The notes under the pieces are model-generated. The model was given only the letters and a program-made list of their open reading frames with translations. It did not search any database and was not told the DNA's origin. Positions 1 through 5,638 of a DNA stretch of 5,638 nt are shown piece after piece (position 1 is the stretch's first letter; the number at the start of each line of letters is the position of its first letter). Source of the DNA: Humisphaera sp. (GTDB lineage Bacteria > Planctomycetota > Phycisphaerae > Tepidisphaerales > Tepidisphaeraceae). The stretch is taken from assembly GCA_025351525.1 (NCBI GenBank), contig JANXVV010000628.1, positions 1 to 5,638 of the forward strand, read 5' to 3'. The position numbers were made by a program, and so were the translations under genes.

Positions 1-47
1 CGGAGTACCGCGACCTGTGGCACCCGGCCCTGTGATGCATTGTGTCG

Positions 48-67
48 AAAAACGCTTTAGAAGCGTT
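48..67 (-). terminator. Intrinsic terminator of mutM
   Basis: Read on the minus strand, a perfect 7-bp stem (AACGCTT / AAGCGTT, plus-strand arms 51-57 and 61-67) closes a 3-base loop and runs straight into a stretch of five Ts, two of them from the stem. The first stem arm overlaps the TAA stop of mutM at 68-66. The position, stem and T-tract fit a compact rho-independent terminator, although the stem is short and only moderately GC-rich. Confidence 0.6.
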
Positions 68-896
68 AGATTTCCGCTTGGCAGTTCGGACAGTAATGCG
101 TCGATCTTCCCCCCAATATGATGCGTTGTATCTCTCCCTTACACAAACGGCAGGGCTTCCCCGCGCGATCGTACACTTTATGCCGAAGTTGAAACCCACC
201 CGATTCACCATTGGCATCGCGATAATCCCTCAACGTGCTGCCCCGGTGGTTGATCGCCTTGCGGAGAATCCCTTTGATGGCACGGTTCAAAGTTGCGATT
301 TGCAAGTCGGTCAGTCGGTTCGCCGGCACAAGTGGGTGAATCCGCGCGGCGAAGAGCGATTCATCAACATAGATATTCCCCAGCCCCGCAATCAGCGTTT
401 GATCGAGCAGCGCGGTTTTGATCGATCGGCCTGTGGTGGCCAGTTGCCGCTTCAAGCGAGAGACGCGCAGCGAGAGCGGTTCAGGCCCCATTCCATCATC
501 CGGTGACAGGTCGCGGCCCAGCCACCAGACGCCTCCGAATCGCCGCGGATCGCGAAACCGGACCTGAAACGGGACCGCCGACTCCACTTCTTTTTCCCGA
601 ACCTCCAAAATCAAATGCGTGTGTTTTTCGATTGGGCGATCGCACGTTTCAAACGTCAGTCTTCCCGTCATGCCGAGATGCACGTAAAAACGATTTCCAT
701 CGTCGAGGGTGATGACAATCCGTTTGCCTCGCCGCGAAATATCTGCGACGGTTCGCAGCAGCAGATGACCGGCCAGATCGGTCCCCGTCGGCGTCAGAAT
801 ATCCGACCTCTCCAATCGCACGCCGCTGATTCTTTTGCCCACCAAAAGCGGGCAAAGCGTGCGGACGACGGTTTCAACTTCAGGGAGTTCGGGCAT
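66..896 (-). CDS. mutM: Formamidopyrimidine-DNA glycosylase (8-oxoguanine glycosylase / AP lyase)
   Basis: The product is a bifunctional base-excision repair enzyme that removes 8-oxoguanine and formamidopyrimidines from DNA and cleaves the resulting abasic site. The 276-residue protein begins MPELPEVETV, so Pro2 is the Schiff-base nucleophile and Glu3 the conserved acid. An in-frame upstream ATG at 986 would bury Pro2 behind 30 extra residues; since processing exposes Pro2 only when it follows the initiator Met, the start is placed at 896. Lys58 lies in the RRGK motif. The void-filling triad typical of Fpg rather than Nei is present as Met76, Arg118 and Phe120 (DPRRFG). The helix-two-turn-helix spans about 163-188 with GLGNIY containing Asn174. 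A C-terminal zinc finger uses Cys249, Cys252, Cys269 and Cys272, with the conserved Arg264 in its loop. Length is normal for the family and no key residue is missing. No Shine-Dalgarno site is visible upstream. The gene is divergent from the MoxR operon, and no functional link is implied. Confidence 0.97.
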   Translation of the reverse strand: MPELPEVETVVRTLCPLLVGKRISGVRLERSDILTPTGTDLAGHLLLRTVADISRRGKRIVITLDDGNRFYVHLGMTGRLTFETCDRPIEKHTHLILEVREKEVESAVPFQVRFRDPRRFGGVWWLGRDLSPDDGMGPEPLSLRVSRLKRQLATTGRSIKTALLDQTLIAGLGNIYVDESLFAARIHPLVPANRLTDLQIATLNRAIKGILRKAINHRGSTLRDYRDANGESGGFQLRHKVYDRAGKPCRLCKGEIQRIILGGRSTHYCPNCQAEI

Positions 897-950
897 GTAT
901 TTTGAGGGCTTACAGTGCCCCGGCAACTTTGGTGAATAGCGTGCGTCTGA

Positions 951-979
951 TGGATTGCCTATATTGTATAGGGTATAAC
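951..979 (+). promoter_or_regulatory. Weak candidate promoter for the MoxR operon
   Basis: TATAAC at 974-979 is a good -10-like hexamer, and TGGATT at 951-956, 17 bases upstream, is a poor -35 with 3 of 6 matches. A start near 986 would leave a leader of about 50 bases before the ATG at 1038. The site overlaps the minus-strand mutM candidate, so the two promoters could compete if both are real. Confidence 0.2.
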
Positions 980-991
980 CGGTCATGTCCC
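963..991 (-). promoter_or_regulatory. Candidate sigma-70-type promoter for mutM
   Basis: On the minus strand, GGGACA (991-986; 4 of 6 matches to TTGACA) is followed after exactly 17 bases by TACAAT (968-963; 5 of 6 matches to TATAAT). Transcription would begin near 956, giving a leader of about 60 bases before the mutM ATG at 896. The assignment is by motif and spacing only. Confidence 0.35.
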
Positions 992-1024
992 GTGGCAGTC
1001 CCGGTGTTGGATCGCGCGTAGATC

Positions 1025-1030
1025 AAGGAG
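1025..1030 (+). promoter_or_regulatory. Ribosome binding site of the MoxR ATPase gene
   Basis: AAGGAG lies 7 bases before the ATG at 1038. It is a strong Shine-Dalgarno match and supports that start codon. It contrasts with mutM, which has no visible site. Confidence 0.7.
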
Positions 1031-1037
1031 CGTTTTC

Positions 1038-2126
1038 ATGTCTCGAATCGGAATCGTTCAACCTGAGCAAACGGATTTGGCCGGTGAGGAATTGGCGGCG
1101 GTGGAAAAACTGCAGAAGGGTTATCACAGTTTGAAGGCCGAGTTGGGGAAGGTGATCGTCGGACAGGAGGCGGTGATTGAAGAATTGCTGATCGCGCTCT
1201 TTTGCCGGGGGCACGCGCTGCTCGTCGGCGTGCCGGGATTGGCCAAAACTTTGCTGATCTCCACGCTCTCCAAAACGCTCGGTTTGAGCTTCAACCGCAT
1301 TCAGTTCACCCCCGACCTGATGCCGAGCGACATTACGGGCACGGAGGTGATCGAGGAGGATAAGACCACCGGTGGCCGTGCGATGCGGTTTGTTCGGGGG
1401 CCGATTTTCTCGAACGTGATTTTGGCGGATGAGATCAACCGAACCCCTCCAAAAACCCAGGCCGCGCTGTTGGAGGCGATGCAGGAGCATCAGGTGACCG
1501 CCGGCGGGAAGATGCACCGCCTGCCGCAGCCGTTCTTTGTGCTTGCGACGCAGAATCCAATCGAGCAGGAAGGCACCTATCCTCTGCCGGAGGCCCAGCT
1601 TGATCGCTTCATGTTCAACATCAATGTGGGGTATCCGAGCGAAGACGAAGAATTTCAGATTGTACGGATGACGACCGCAGGCCGATCCGTTCAACTGGAA
1701 CATGTGCTGAGTGGTGAGGAAGTGATCGCATTGCAGGAAACGGTCCGCAAGGTGCCGGTGGCCGATCACGTCATCCGATACGCGCTGCAATTCACGCGGC
1801 TGACCCGAGTGAGCGAAGGTGGCGTTCCGGACTTCGTCAAGGAATATATCAGTTGGGGTGCCGGCCCGCGCGCTTCGCAATATCTGATCCTCGCCGGCAA
1901 AGCCCGCGCGCTGCTGAAAGGCCGATACCACGTCAGCACGGAAGATATTCGGCAAGTGGCCCTGCCGGTATTACGCCATCGCATCGTCACCAATTTCAAC
2001 GCCGAAGCTGAGGGGATCAAGAGCGATACGATCGTGAAGAAACTGATCGATTTTATTCCCCGGCAGCAATACGATGAGCTGGATAAAAATGCGGCGAGGG
2101 TGATGCGGGATCAACCGGCAGCATGA
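1038..2126 (+). CDS. MoxR-family AAA+ ATPase
   Basis: This is a cytosolic AAA+ ATPase of the MoxR branch, a group of chaperone-like machines that usually act with VWA-domain partners encoded next to them. In the 362-residue product, Walker A is GVPGLAKT (64-71), Walker B is VILADEIN (127-134), sensor 1 is ATQNP (170-174), the conserved EAQLDRF segment lies at 185-191, and sensor 2 contains Arg278 in GPRAS. The C-terminal lid helices fill about 240-350. No transmembrane segment or signal peptide is seen. Length is slightly above the usual 310-340 residues, because of short extra N- and C-terminal tails. The start is supported by AAGGAG 7 bases upstream. It is the first gene of the operon, 19 bases ahead of the DUF58 gene, the typical MoxR-DUF58 pairing. 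All ATPase motifs look intact. The specific client is unknown. Confidence 0.95.
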   Translation: MSRIGIVQPEQTDLAGEELAAVEKLQKGYHSLKAELGKVIVGQEAVIEELLIALFCRGHALLVGVPGLAKTLLISTLSKTLGLSFNRIQFTPDLMPSDITGTEVIEEDKTTGGRAMRFVRGPIFSNVILADEINRTPPKTQAALLEAMQEHQVTAGGKMHRLPQPFFVLATQNPIEQEGTYPLPEAQLDRFMFNINVGYPSEDEEFQIVRMTTAGRSVQLEHVLSGEEVIALQETVRKVPVADHVIRYALQFTRLTRVSEGGVPDFVKEYISWGAGPRASQYLILAGKARALLKGRYHVSTEDIRQVALPVLRHRIVTNFNAEAEGIKSDTIVKKLIDFIPRQQYDELDKNAARVMRDQPAA

Positions 2127-2145
2127 AACCGCTCTGGAACTCAAA

Positions 2146-3069
2146 ATGTCCGAAACCATCACCGACTACCGCAAGTACCTCGACCCGCGCACGCTGGCCC
2201 GCATTTCATCGCTCGATCTGCGCGCCCGGCTGATCGTCGAAGGATTGATGAACGGCATGCACCGCTCGCCGTACCAGGGCATTTCCGTTGAGTTCGCGCA
2301 GCATCGTCAATATGTGCCGGGAGATGACATTCGCCATGTCGATTGGAAGGTGTTCGGGCGGTCGGACAAAATATATTTAAAGCAATATCTCGAAGAGACC
2401 AACCTCCACCTGATCCTGATCGTGGATGCGAGCGAATCGATGGGGTTCGGCTCGGTCAGCAACGGGAGCGAGACGTGGACCAAGTACGACCACGCCACCG
2501 CCATCGCCGCTTCGATGGCCTACATGGCGATTCAGCAGCAGGATTCCGTCGGCATGGCGATCTTCGACCAGCAGCTCAGCCGATTTTTCAAGCCGAGCAA
2601 TTCGCCCGGCCAATGGAAAATTGTCGTGCAGGAATTGCAGCAGATCCCGCGCTGGAACAAAACCAACACCGGCAAAGTGCTCGATCAAATCGCCGAGAAG
2701 CTAAATCATCGCAGCTTGATCGTCATTCTCTCCGATTTTTTCGACGATATCGACAGCATCAAAAAAGGGTTGCGGCATCTGCGCTACAAAAAGCACGAAG
2801 TGATGATGTTTCAAATCCTCGACCCGCAGGAGATCGAATTTCCATTTGAAGATGTCACGCTGTTCAAAGGCTTGGAAGAGATGGGCGAACTGCTCACTGA
2901 ACCGCGCTCGCTTCGGGAAGGGTACATGGAACAGTTGTCGGAGTTTACGGACAGTTTGAAAAAACTCTGCCGAGGAATGCACATCGATTTCACCCGCATG
3001 AACAGCGGCGATCCGCTCGATGCGGCGTTGAGCGGATTTTTGGCGACGCGGGCGGCAAGTATAAAGTGA
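2146..3069 (+). CDS. DUF58 / VWA-like protein, soluble, with intact metal site
   Basis: The 307-residue product belongs to the DUF58 family, commonly the partner of MoxR ATPases. The family signature occupies about 53-86 and includes YVPGDDIRHVDWK. The VWA-like fold follows: its metal-ion-dependent adhesion site is visible as DASES (94-98, the DxSxS pattern), with a Thr near 173-175 and Asp197 in LSDFF as likely further ligands. The protein should therefore be able to bind a divalent cation, whereas some DUF58 members have degraded sites. No transmembrane segment is apparent, unlike the longer DUF58 proteins with N-terminal membrane helices, so it is probably cytosolic like the ATPase. The ATG at 2146 is preceded only by a weak TGGAA about 6 bases upstream. 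The stop codon is followed after 4 bases by a GC-rich hairpin. Its molecular role is not known; adaptor or substrate-presenting partner of the ATPase is the usual inference. Confidence 0.92.
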   Translation: MSETITDYRKYLDPRTLARISSLDLRARLIVEGLMNGMHRSPYQGISVEFAQHRQYVPGDDIRHVDWKVFGRSDKIYLKQYLEETNLHLILIVDASESMGFGSVSNGSETWTKYDHATAIAASMAYMAIQQQDSVGMAIFDQQLSRFFKPSNSPGQWKIVVQELQQIPRWNKTNTGKVLDQIAEKLNHRSLIVILSDFFDDIDSIKKGLRHLRYKKHEVMMFQILDPQEIEFPFEDVTLFKGLEEMGELLTEPRSLREGYMEQLSEFTDSLKKLCRGMHIDFTRMNSGDPLDAALSGFLATRAASIK

Positions 3070-3076
3070 TCTTCCC

Positions 3077-3120
3077 GTCCCCTCCCCCCGGTACCCCGGG
3101 GGGAGGGGACGGGTGAGGGG
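3077..3120 (-). repeat. GC-rich palindromic repeat, copy 1 (minus orientation)
   Basis: This 44-base element, read on the minus strand, begins CCCCTCACCC and matches copy 2 (3172-3215) at 40 of 44 positions. It contains a near-uninterrupted hairpin: 18 perfect base pairs (arms 3074-3091 and 3096-3113) with the loop TACC. The stem starts 4 bases after the DUF58 stop codon. A T-run occurs only at 3133-3139, about 20 bases past the stem, so it is not a classic terminator. It could block 3' exonucleases or weaken read-through. It resembles the REP/BIME class of intergenic palindromes seen in many bacteria (inference from pattern). Confidence 0.85.
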
Positions 3121-3171
3121 TCTTTGCATTTGTTTTTTTAATTTGTCAGCGGTCCGAAATACGAAGAAATT

Positions 3172-3215
3172 CCCCTCACCCTAACCCTCCCCCCGGAGTA
3201 CCGGGGGGAGGGGAC
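3172..3215 (+). repeat. GC-rich palindromic repeat, copy 2 (plus orientation)
   Basis: This is the inverted partner of copy 1. It begins CCCCTCACCC and has a perfect 12-bp stem (arms 3185-3196 and 3201-3212) with loop AGTA. Differences from copy 1 are a three-base block after the leading decamer (TAA instead of GTC), which shortens the stem, and one loop-side base. The element ends one base before the Shine-Dalgarno site of the BatA-type gene, so the hairpin would form in the messenger just ahead of the ribosome landing site. Confidence 0.85.
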
Positions 3216-3216
3216 C

Positions 3217-3222
3217 AGAGGA
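3217..3222 (+). promoter_or_regulatory. Ribosome binding site of the BatA-type gene
   Basis: AGAGGA lies 6 bases before the ATG at 3229. The next in-frame ATG, at 3238, would be 15 bases away, so the site favours 3229 as the start. It sits immediately after repeat copy 2, which makes it a candidate for structure-dependent translation. Confidence 0.6.
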
Positions 3223-3228
3223 TTCTGA

Positions 3229-5508
3229 ATGGGTTTCATGTTTGAGAATATCCGATTGCTCGGCGCGGGGTTTATCACCCCGTGGTTCTTCGCCGCCGGT
3301 GCGGTCGCGACGGCGATTCCGATCATCATCCATCTGCTCAACCGTCGGCGATTCAAAGTGGTGCAATGGGCGGCGATGGTGTTTCTGCTTCAGGCCATGC
3401 GGAAAAATCGACGCCGGTTGAAGTTCGAGCAATGGCTGCTTCTGGCGACGCGGTGCGCACTGGTCGTGTTATTGGGGATCGCCCTCGCGCGACCTTTGGG
3501 TTGCGAAAATAACTCGCTCGCCGCCCTCGCCGGGCAGCGGAACGGGCTTCATGTCTTCGTCATCGATAACAGCTATTCGATGGCGTACGAGGCCGACCGG
3601 CCCGGTGCGAAAACGCACTTCGATCAAGCCAAGTTATTGGCCAAGGCGATGGTGGATCGCCTGGTGCGTGGCGGTGAATCGGTGGTGATTCTCTCCGCCG
3701 CTCGGCCGGCGACGGCGATCATCGCCAAGCCGACCTACAGCCTGGATGCCTGCCGTGCCGCGATCGATTCGATAGAACAATCCTACAGTGGCACCGATCT
3801 GGCGACGGCACTCGGCAAGGTCACGGAGATCGCCCGCGATGAGGTGAAGCAACCCAACAAGTTTCTCTATGTCATAAGTGACGGTACGCGCAGCGCGTTC
3901 GAGGGGTCGCAGGCCGAGTCGATCAAAGGGGCGGCCCGCGCGGTGCAGAATGTTTTCGGGGATGCCGACCACATTCACCTGTTCAATCTCGGTCGGCCCG
4001 ATCAATGGAATCAGGTGGTGCTCGACTTAAAGCCTGTCGGCAATCTGCTGACCACCAAATTCAGCGCGGACTTCAGCTCGACCGTTCGCGGTTACGGCAA
4101 TGGAAGTGAAGCGAGATTGAAATGGCAGATCGATGAGAAAGACACTGCCGGCGGGGGGTCGATCAAAGCCGGCGACAGCGGCGCGCTGATGTTGCTGGTG
4201 AACAAACCGATCACCGTCGGCGGGCCGCATGTGATCACGGCTAATGTGATCGGGGAAGATCCGTTAAAGATCGATAACTCGCGCAGTCGCGTTGTGAACG
4301 TGGCCTCCGAAATCAAGCTGCTGATCGTCGACGGGGAGCGCAGTTCGCAGGGGTTATCAGGCTCCGGCGCGTTTCTGGAATTGGCACTCGCCCCGATGAA
4401 AAGTGCCGCAGAAGGAACGGGGACGAAGAGCGACAGTCCCATGTCGCCGCGTGTCATCGGCGATCAGGATCTGGGCGATAAGGAAGTACTTGGCCAATAT
4501 CGCGCGGTGATTTTAACCAACGTCGGACACATCGCCGAGAACGTCGCCGGTCAGTTGCAGACGTTTGTCGAGCAAGGCGGCGTGCTTATGTTGTTCATGG
4601 GTCCGAAGGTCGATGGCGACGATTACAACCGAACGCTTCTCACCGACAAGCGGCATCTGCTCCCCGGAAAACTCGTCGAGAAAATATCGGCGGGCAATGT
4701 CGGCAAGGACGCGTTTTTGTTCGACTTCAAGCCCGAGGGCGACTTGCCGCCGTATCTGAACGTCTTCAAGGGCGAAGCCAATTCTGGACTCGGCACGGCT
4801 CGCGTGTTTCAATACTGGCGGTTGAATGTCACGGATCCCTCTGCCGAGCGGGTGTTGAACTATCTGCCCGCCGGTCAGTCGACGGCCAGCCCCGCGACGA
4901 ACAATAAGCCGTCGACCGATCCCGCCATCACCGTCCACACGGTCGGCAAGGGCCGAGTGATTTTTTTCTCCACCACCGCCAACGCCGACTGGACCACGTT
5001 CCCCGCCAAACCCGCGTATGTCACGCTCGTGCATGAATTGCTGAACGGCACGATCACTCCCGGCGATGCGTGGATGAATCTAACCGTCGGTGAATCGCTC
5101 GAAGTGCCTTCGACCCTTGGACTAAGCGCCGCGCCCACACTGAGTGATAGCTCGAAAAAAGAGATTCCGGTGTTTGCGGTGACGAACCCGGAAGGTCAGA
5201 CTTTTTATCGCAGCAAACCGTTGGTGATCCCCGGCATCTATCATCTCTCCACCGGAAACGCCGTCTTTCCGATCGCCGTCAATCTCACCGAGGATGAAGC
5301 GGATGTCCGCACGCTGCCCGAAGGCGCGATCCGAAAATCGCTCGGCGATATAGCCATTACGCTTCACGGCGACCAGTTCGTGCAGGAATCCGCCGCCCAG
5401 GTGAACAGTGGCCGCGATCTGGGCTGGTCGGTGATGCTGGCCGTGCTGCTGCTGGCGGCGTTCGAGTGTTTTGTAGCAATGCGGTTTGGGCATTATGCGA
5501 AAAGATAG
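3229..5508 (+). CDS. BatA-type membrane protein: VWA domain plus GATase-like region
   Basis: The 759-residue protein opens with a BatA N-terminal module: membrane helix 1 (about 15-37), a strongly basic loop (38-68, with HLLNRRRFK and RKNRRRLK) and helix 2 (about 69-88). A VWA domain follows (about 107-260), with its metal site as DNSYS (113-117), Thr189 in SGTD and Asp218 in ISDGT. A beta-rich linker leads to a class I glutamine-amidotransferase-like region (about 362-460; LLIVDGE, YRAVILTN, VEQGGVLMLF), then a further region with TVGKGRVIFF near 572-580. A C-terminal helix (about 733-750) ends in the basic tail MRFGHYAKR. The positive-inside rule puts the basic loop and tail in the cytosol and residues of about 90-731 outside. 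No cysteine occurs between 176 and 746, so the GATase-like part cannot be a thiol glutaminase. The start at 3229 is supported by AGAGGA. It is the third gene of the operon with the MoxR ATPase and DUF58 protein and probably their envelope partner. The stop codon overlaps a downstream heptamer repeat. The client is unknown. Confidence 0.9.
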   Translation: MGFMFENIRLLGAGFITPWFFAAGAVATAIPIIIHLLNRRRFKVVQWAAMVFLLQAMRKNRRRLKFEQWLLLATRCALVVLLGIALARPLGCENNSLAALAGQRNGLHVFVIDNSYSMAYEADRPGAKTHFDQAKLLAKAMVDRLVRGGESVVILSAARPATAIIAKPTYSLDACRAAIDSIEQSYSGTDLATALGKVTEIARDEVKQPNKFLYVISDGTRSAFEGSQAESIKGAARAVQNVFGDADHIHLFNLGRPDQWNQVVLDLKPVGNLLTTKFSADFSSTVRGYGNGSEARLKWQIDEKDTAGGGSIKAGDSGALMLLVNKPITVGGPHVITANVIGEDPLKIDNSRSRVVNVASEIKLLIVDGERSSQGLSGSGAFLELALAPMKSAAEGTGTKSDSPMSPRVIGDQDLGDKEVLGQYRAVILTNVGHIAENVAGQLQTFVEQGGVLMLFMGPKVDGDDYNRTLLTDKRHLLPGKLVEKISAGNVGKDAFLFDFKPEGDLPPYLNVFKGEANSGLGTARVFQYWRLNVTDPSAERVLNYLPAGQSTASPATNNKPSTDPAITVHTVGKGRVIFFSTTANADWTTFPAKPAYVTLVHELLNGTITPGDAWMNLTVGESLEVPSTLGLSAAPTLSDSSKKEIPVFAVTNPEGQTFYRSKPLVIPGIYHLSTGNAVFPIAVNLTEDEADVRTLPEGAIRKSLGDIAITLHGDQFVQESAAQVNSGRDLGWSVMLAVLLLAAFECFVAMRFGHYAKR

Positions 5509-5599
5509 TTGCCAGTTGTTAGTTGCCAGTTGCCGGAAAATGCAACAGGCAATTGGCGGCTAGGATATTTTCCTGACTGGCAACTGGCAACTGGCAACT
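5507..5599. repeat. Heptamer-built hairpin repeat (AGTTGCC units) at the operon end
   Basis: The left arm holds four tandem heptamers (AGTTGCC, AGTTGTT, AGTTGCC, AGTTGCC; 5507-5534). The right arm holds three units of the complement GGCAACT (5579-5599). Arms 5507-5530 and 5576-5599 match at 22 of 24 positions, and the two exceptions would be G-U wobbles in plus-strand RNA. An inner stem of 8 pairs out of 9 (5533-5541 with 5567-5575) continues it, leaving a 25-base loop. The first two bases of the element are the last two of the TAG stop at 5506-5508. It may serve as the operon's 3' end, followed by a weak TCTTTT at 5603-5608. No ORF is contained in it. Confidence 0.85.
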
Positions 5600-5623
5600 G
5601 GGTCTTTTGAAAAACTGGTGGCA

Positions 5624-5638
5624 TGGGCGTCTCGCCCA
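5624..5638. repeat. Palindrome at the window edge, probably truncated
   Basis: TGGGCG (5624-5629) and CGCCCA (5633-5638) form a perfect 6-bp stem around TCT. The left flank GGTGGCA (5617-5623) suggests that the palindrome continues beyond the window and would pair with TGCCACC. Only the 6-bp stem is directly visible. The stretch between the heptamer hairpin and this site (5600-5623) shows nothing else recognisable. Confidence 0.5.

Noticed and set aside
1..10. CGGAGTACCG at the left edge, identical to 10 bases of repeat copy 2 (3194-3203)
   Set aside because: The flanking bases do not continue the repeat (CGACCT instead of a G-run), so a short palindrome shared by chance is the simpler reading. 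The sequence left of the window could change this.
897..986. Extended mutM start at 986
   Set aside because: Fpg catalysis needs Pro2 exposed after removal of the initiator Met; the upstream start would place 30 residues before it. The predicted mutM transcription start also lies inside this extension.
1023..1955. A 310-codon minus-strand open frame antisense to the MoxR gene
   Set aside because: It lies opposite a clear AAA+ ATPase, has a composition rich in His, Arg and Gln without recognisable motifs, and is the shadow expected from a GC-biased gene.
2343..2849. A 168-codon plus-strand frame inside the DUF58 gene
   Set aside because: It overlaps the well-supported DUF58 frame, is rich in Arg and Gln, and shows no domain or ribosome binding site.
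3074..3139. Copy 1 hairpin plus T-run as a rho-independent terminator after the DUF58 gene
   Set aside because: The T-run at 3133-3139 begins about 20 bases after the stem ends at 3113, too far for a classic terminator. The hairpin is better explained as a repeat element.
3074..3215. CRISPR array from the two repeats and spacer
   Set aside because: There are only two copies, in inverted rather than direct orientation, with differing sequence and no cas genes.
3490..3510. Possible lipoprotein box around Cys92 of the BatA-type protein (PLGC)
   Set aside because: The -3 residue is Pro instead of an aliphatic one, and the site follows a second membrane helix rather than an N-terminal signal.

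Overview
The window looks like chromosomal DNA from a moderately GC-rich bacterium. The best guess is a planctomycete or a relative in the PVC group. This rests on gene order (MoxR ATPase, soluble DUF58 protein, long BatA-type membrane protein), weak or absent Shine-Dalgarno sites at some genes, and GC-rich palindromic repeats between genes. It is an inference from family knowledge; no rRNA or other taxonomic marker is present.

Layout. On the minus strand at the left is mutM (formamidopyrimidine-DNA glycosylase, 66-896), with a small intrinsic terminator overlapping its stop codon (48-67). A 141-base divergent intergenic region (897-1037) holds the start signals for mutM and for a plus-strand operon. 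The operon has three genes: a MoxR-family AAA+ ATPase (1038-2126), a DUF58/von Willebrand A-like protein with an intact metal site (2146-3069), and a 759-residue BatA-type protein (3229-5508). The last has two N-terminal membrane segments, a VWA domain with an intact metal site, a glutamine-amidotransferase-like region without any cysteine, and a C-terminal membrane anchor.

The first two operon genes are 19 bases apart. The second and third are separated by 159 bases that hold two inverted copies of a 44-base GC-rich palindromic repeat flanking a 51-base AT-rich spacer (about 31% GC). The BatA-type gene ends inside another repeat: a 93-base hairpin built of the heptamer AGTTGCC and its complement, whose first two bases are the last two of the stop codon. 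The window then ends within a further GC-rich palindrome that appears to be cut off.

How the genes may work together. MoxR ATPases paired with VWA proteins are thought to act as chaperone-like machines that load metal cofactors or remodel partner complexes. Here the ATPase and DUF58 protein look cytosolic, while the positive-inside rule puts about 640 residues of the BatA-type protein on the outer face of the membrane. The operon could therefore couple cytosolic ATP hydrolysis to an envelope VWA module. The substrate cannot be read from the sequence. mutM appears to be an unrelated DNA-repair neighbour. The gene cluster is of a known type with poorly understood function; the more unusual features are the repeats embedded in and at the end of the operon.
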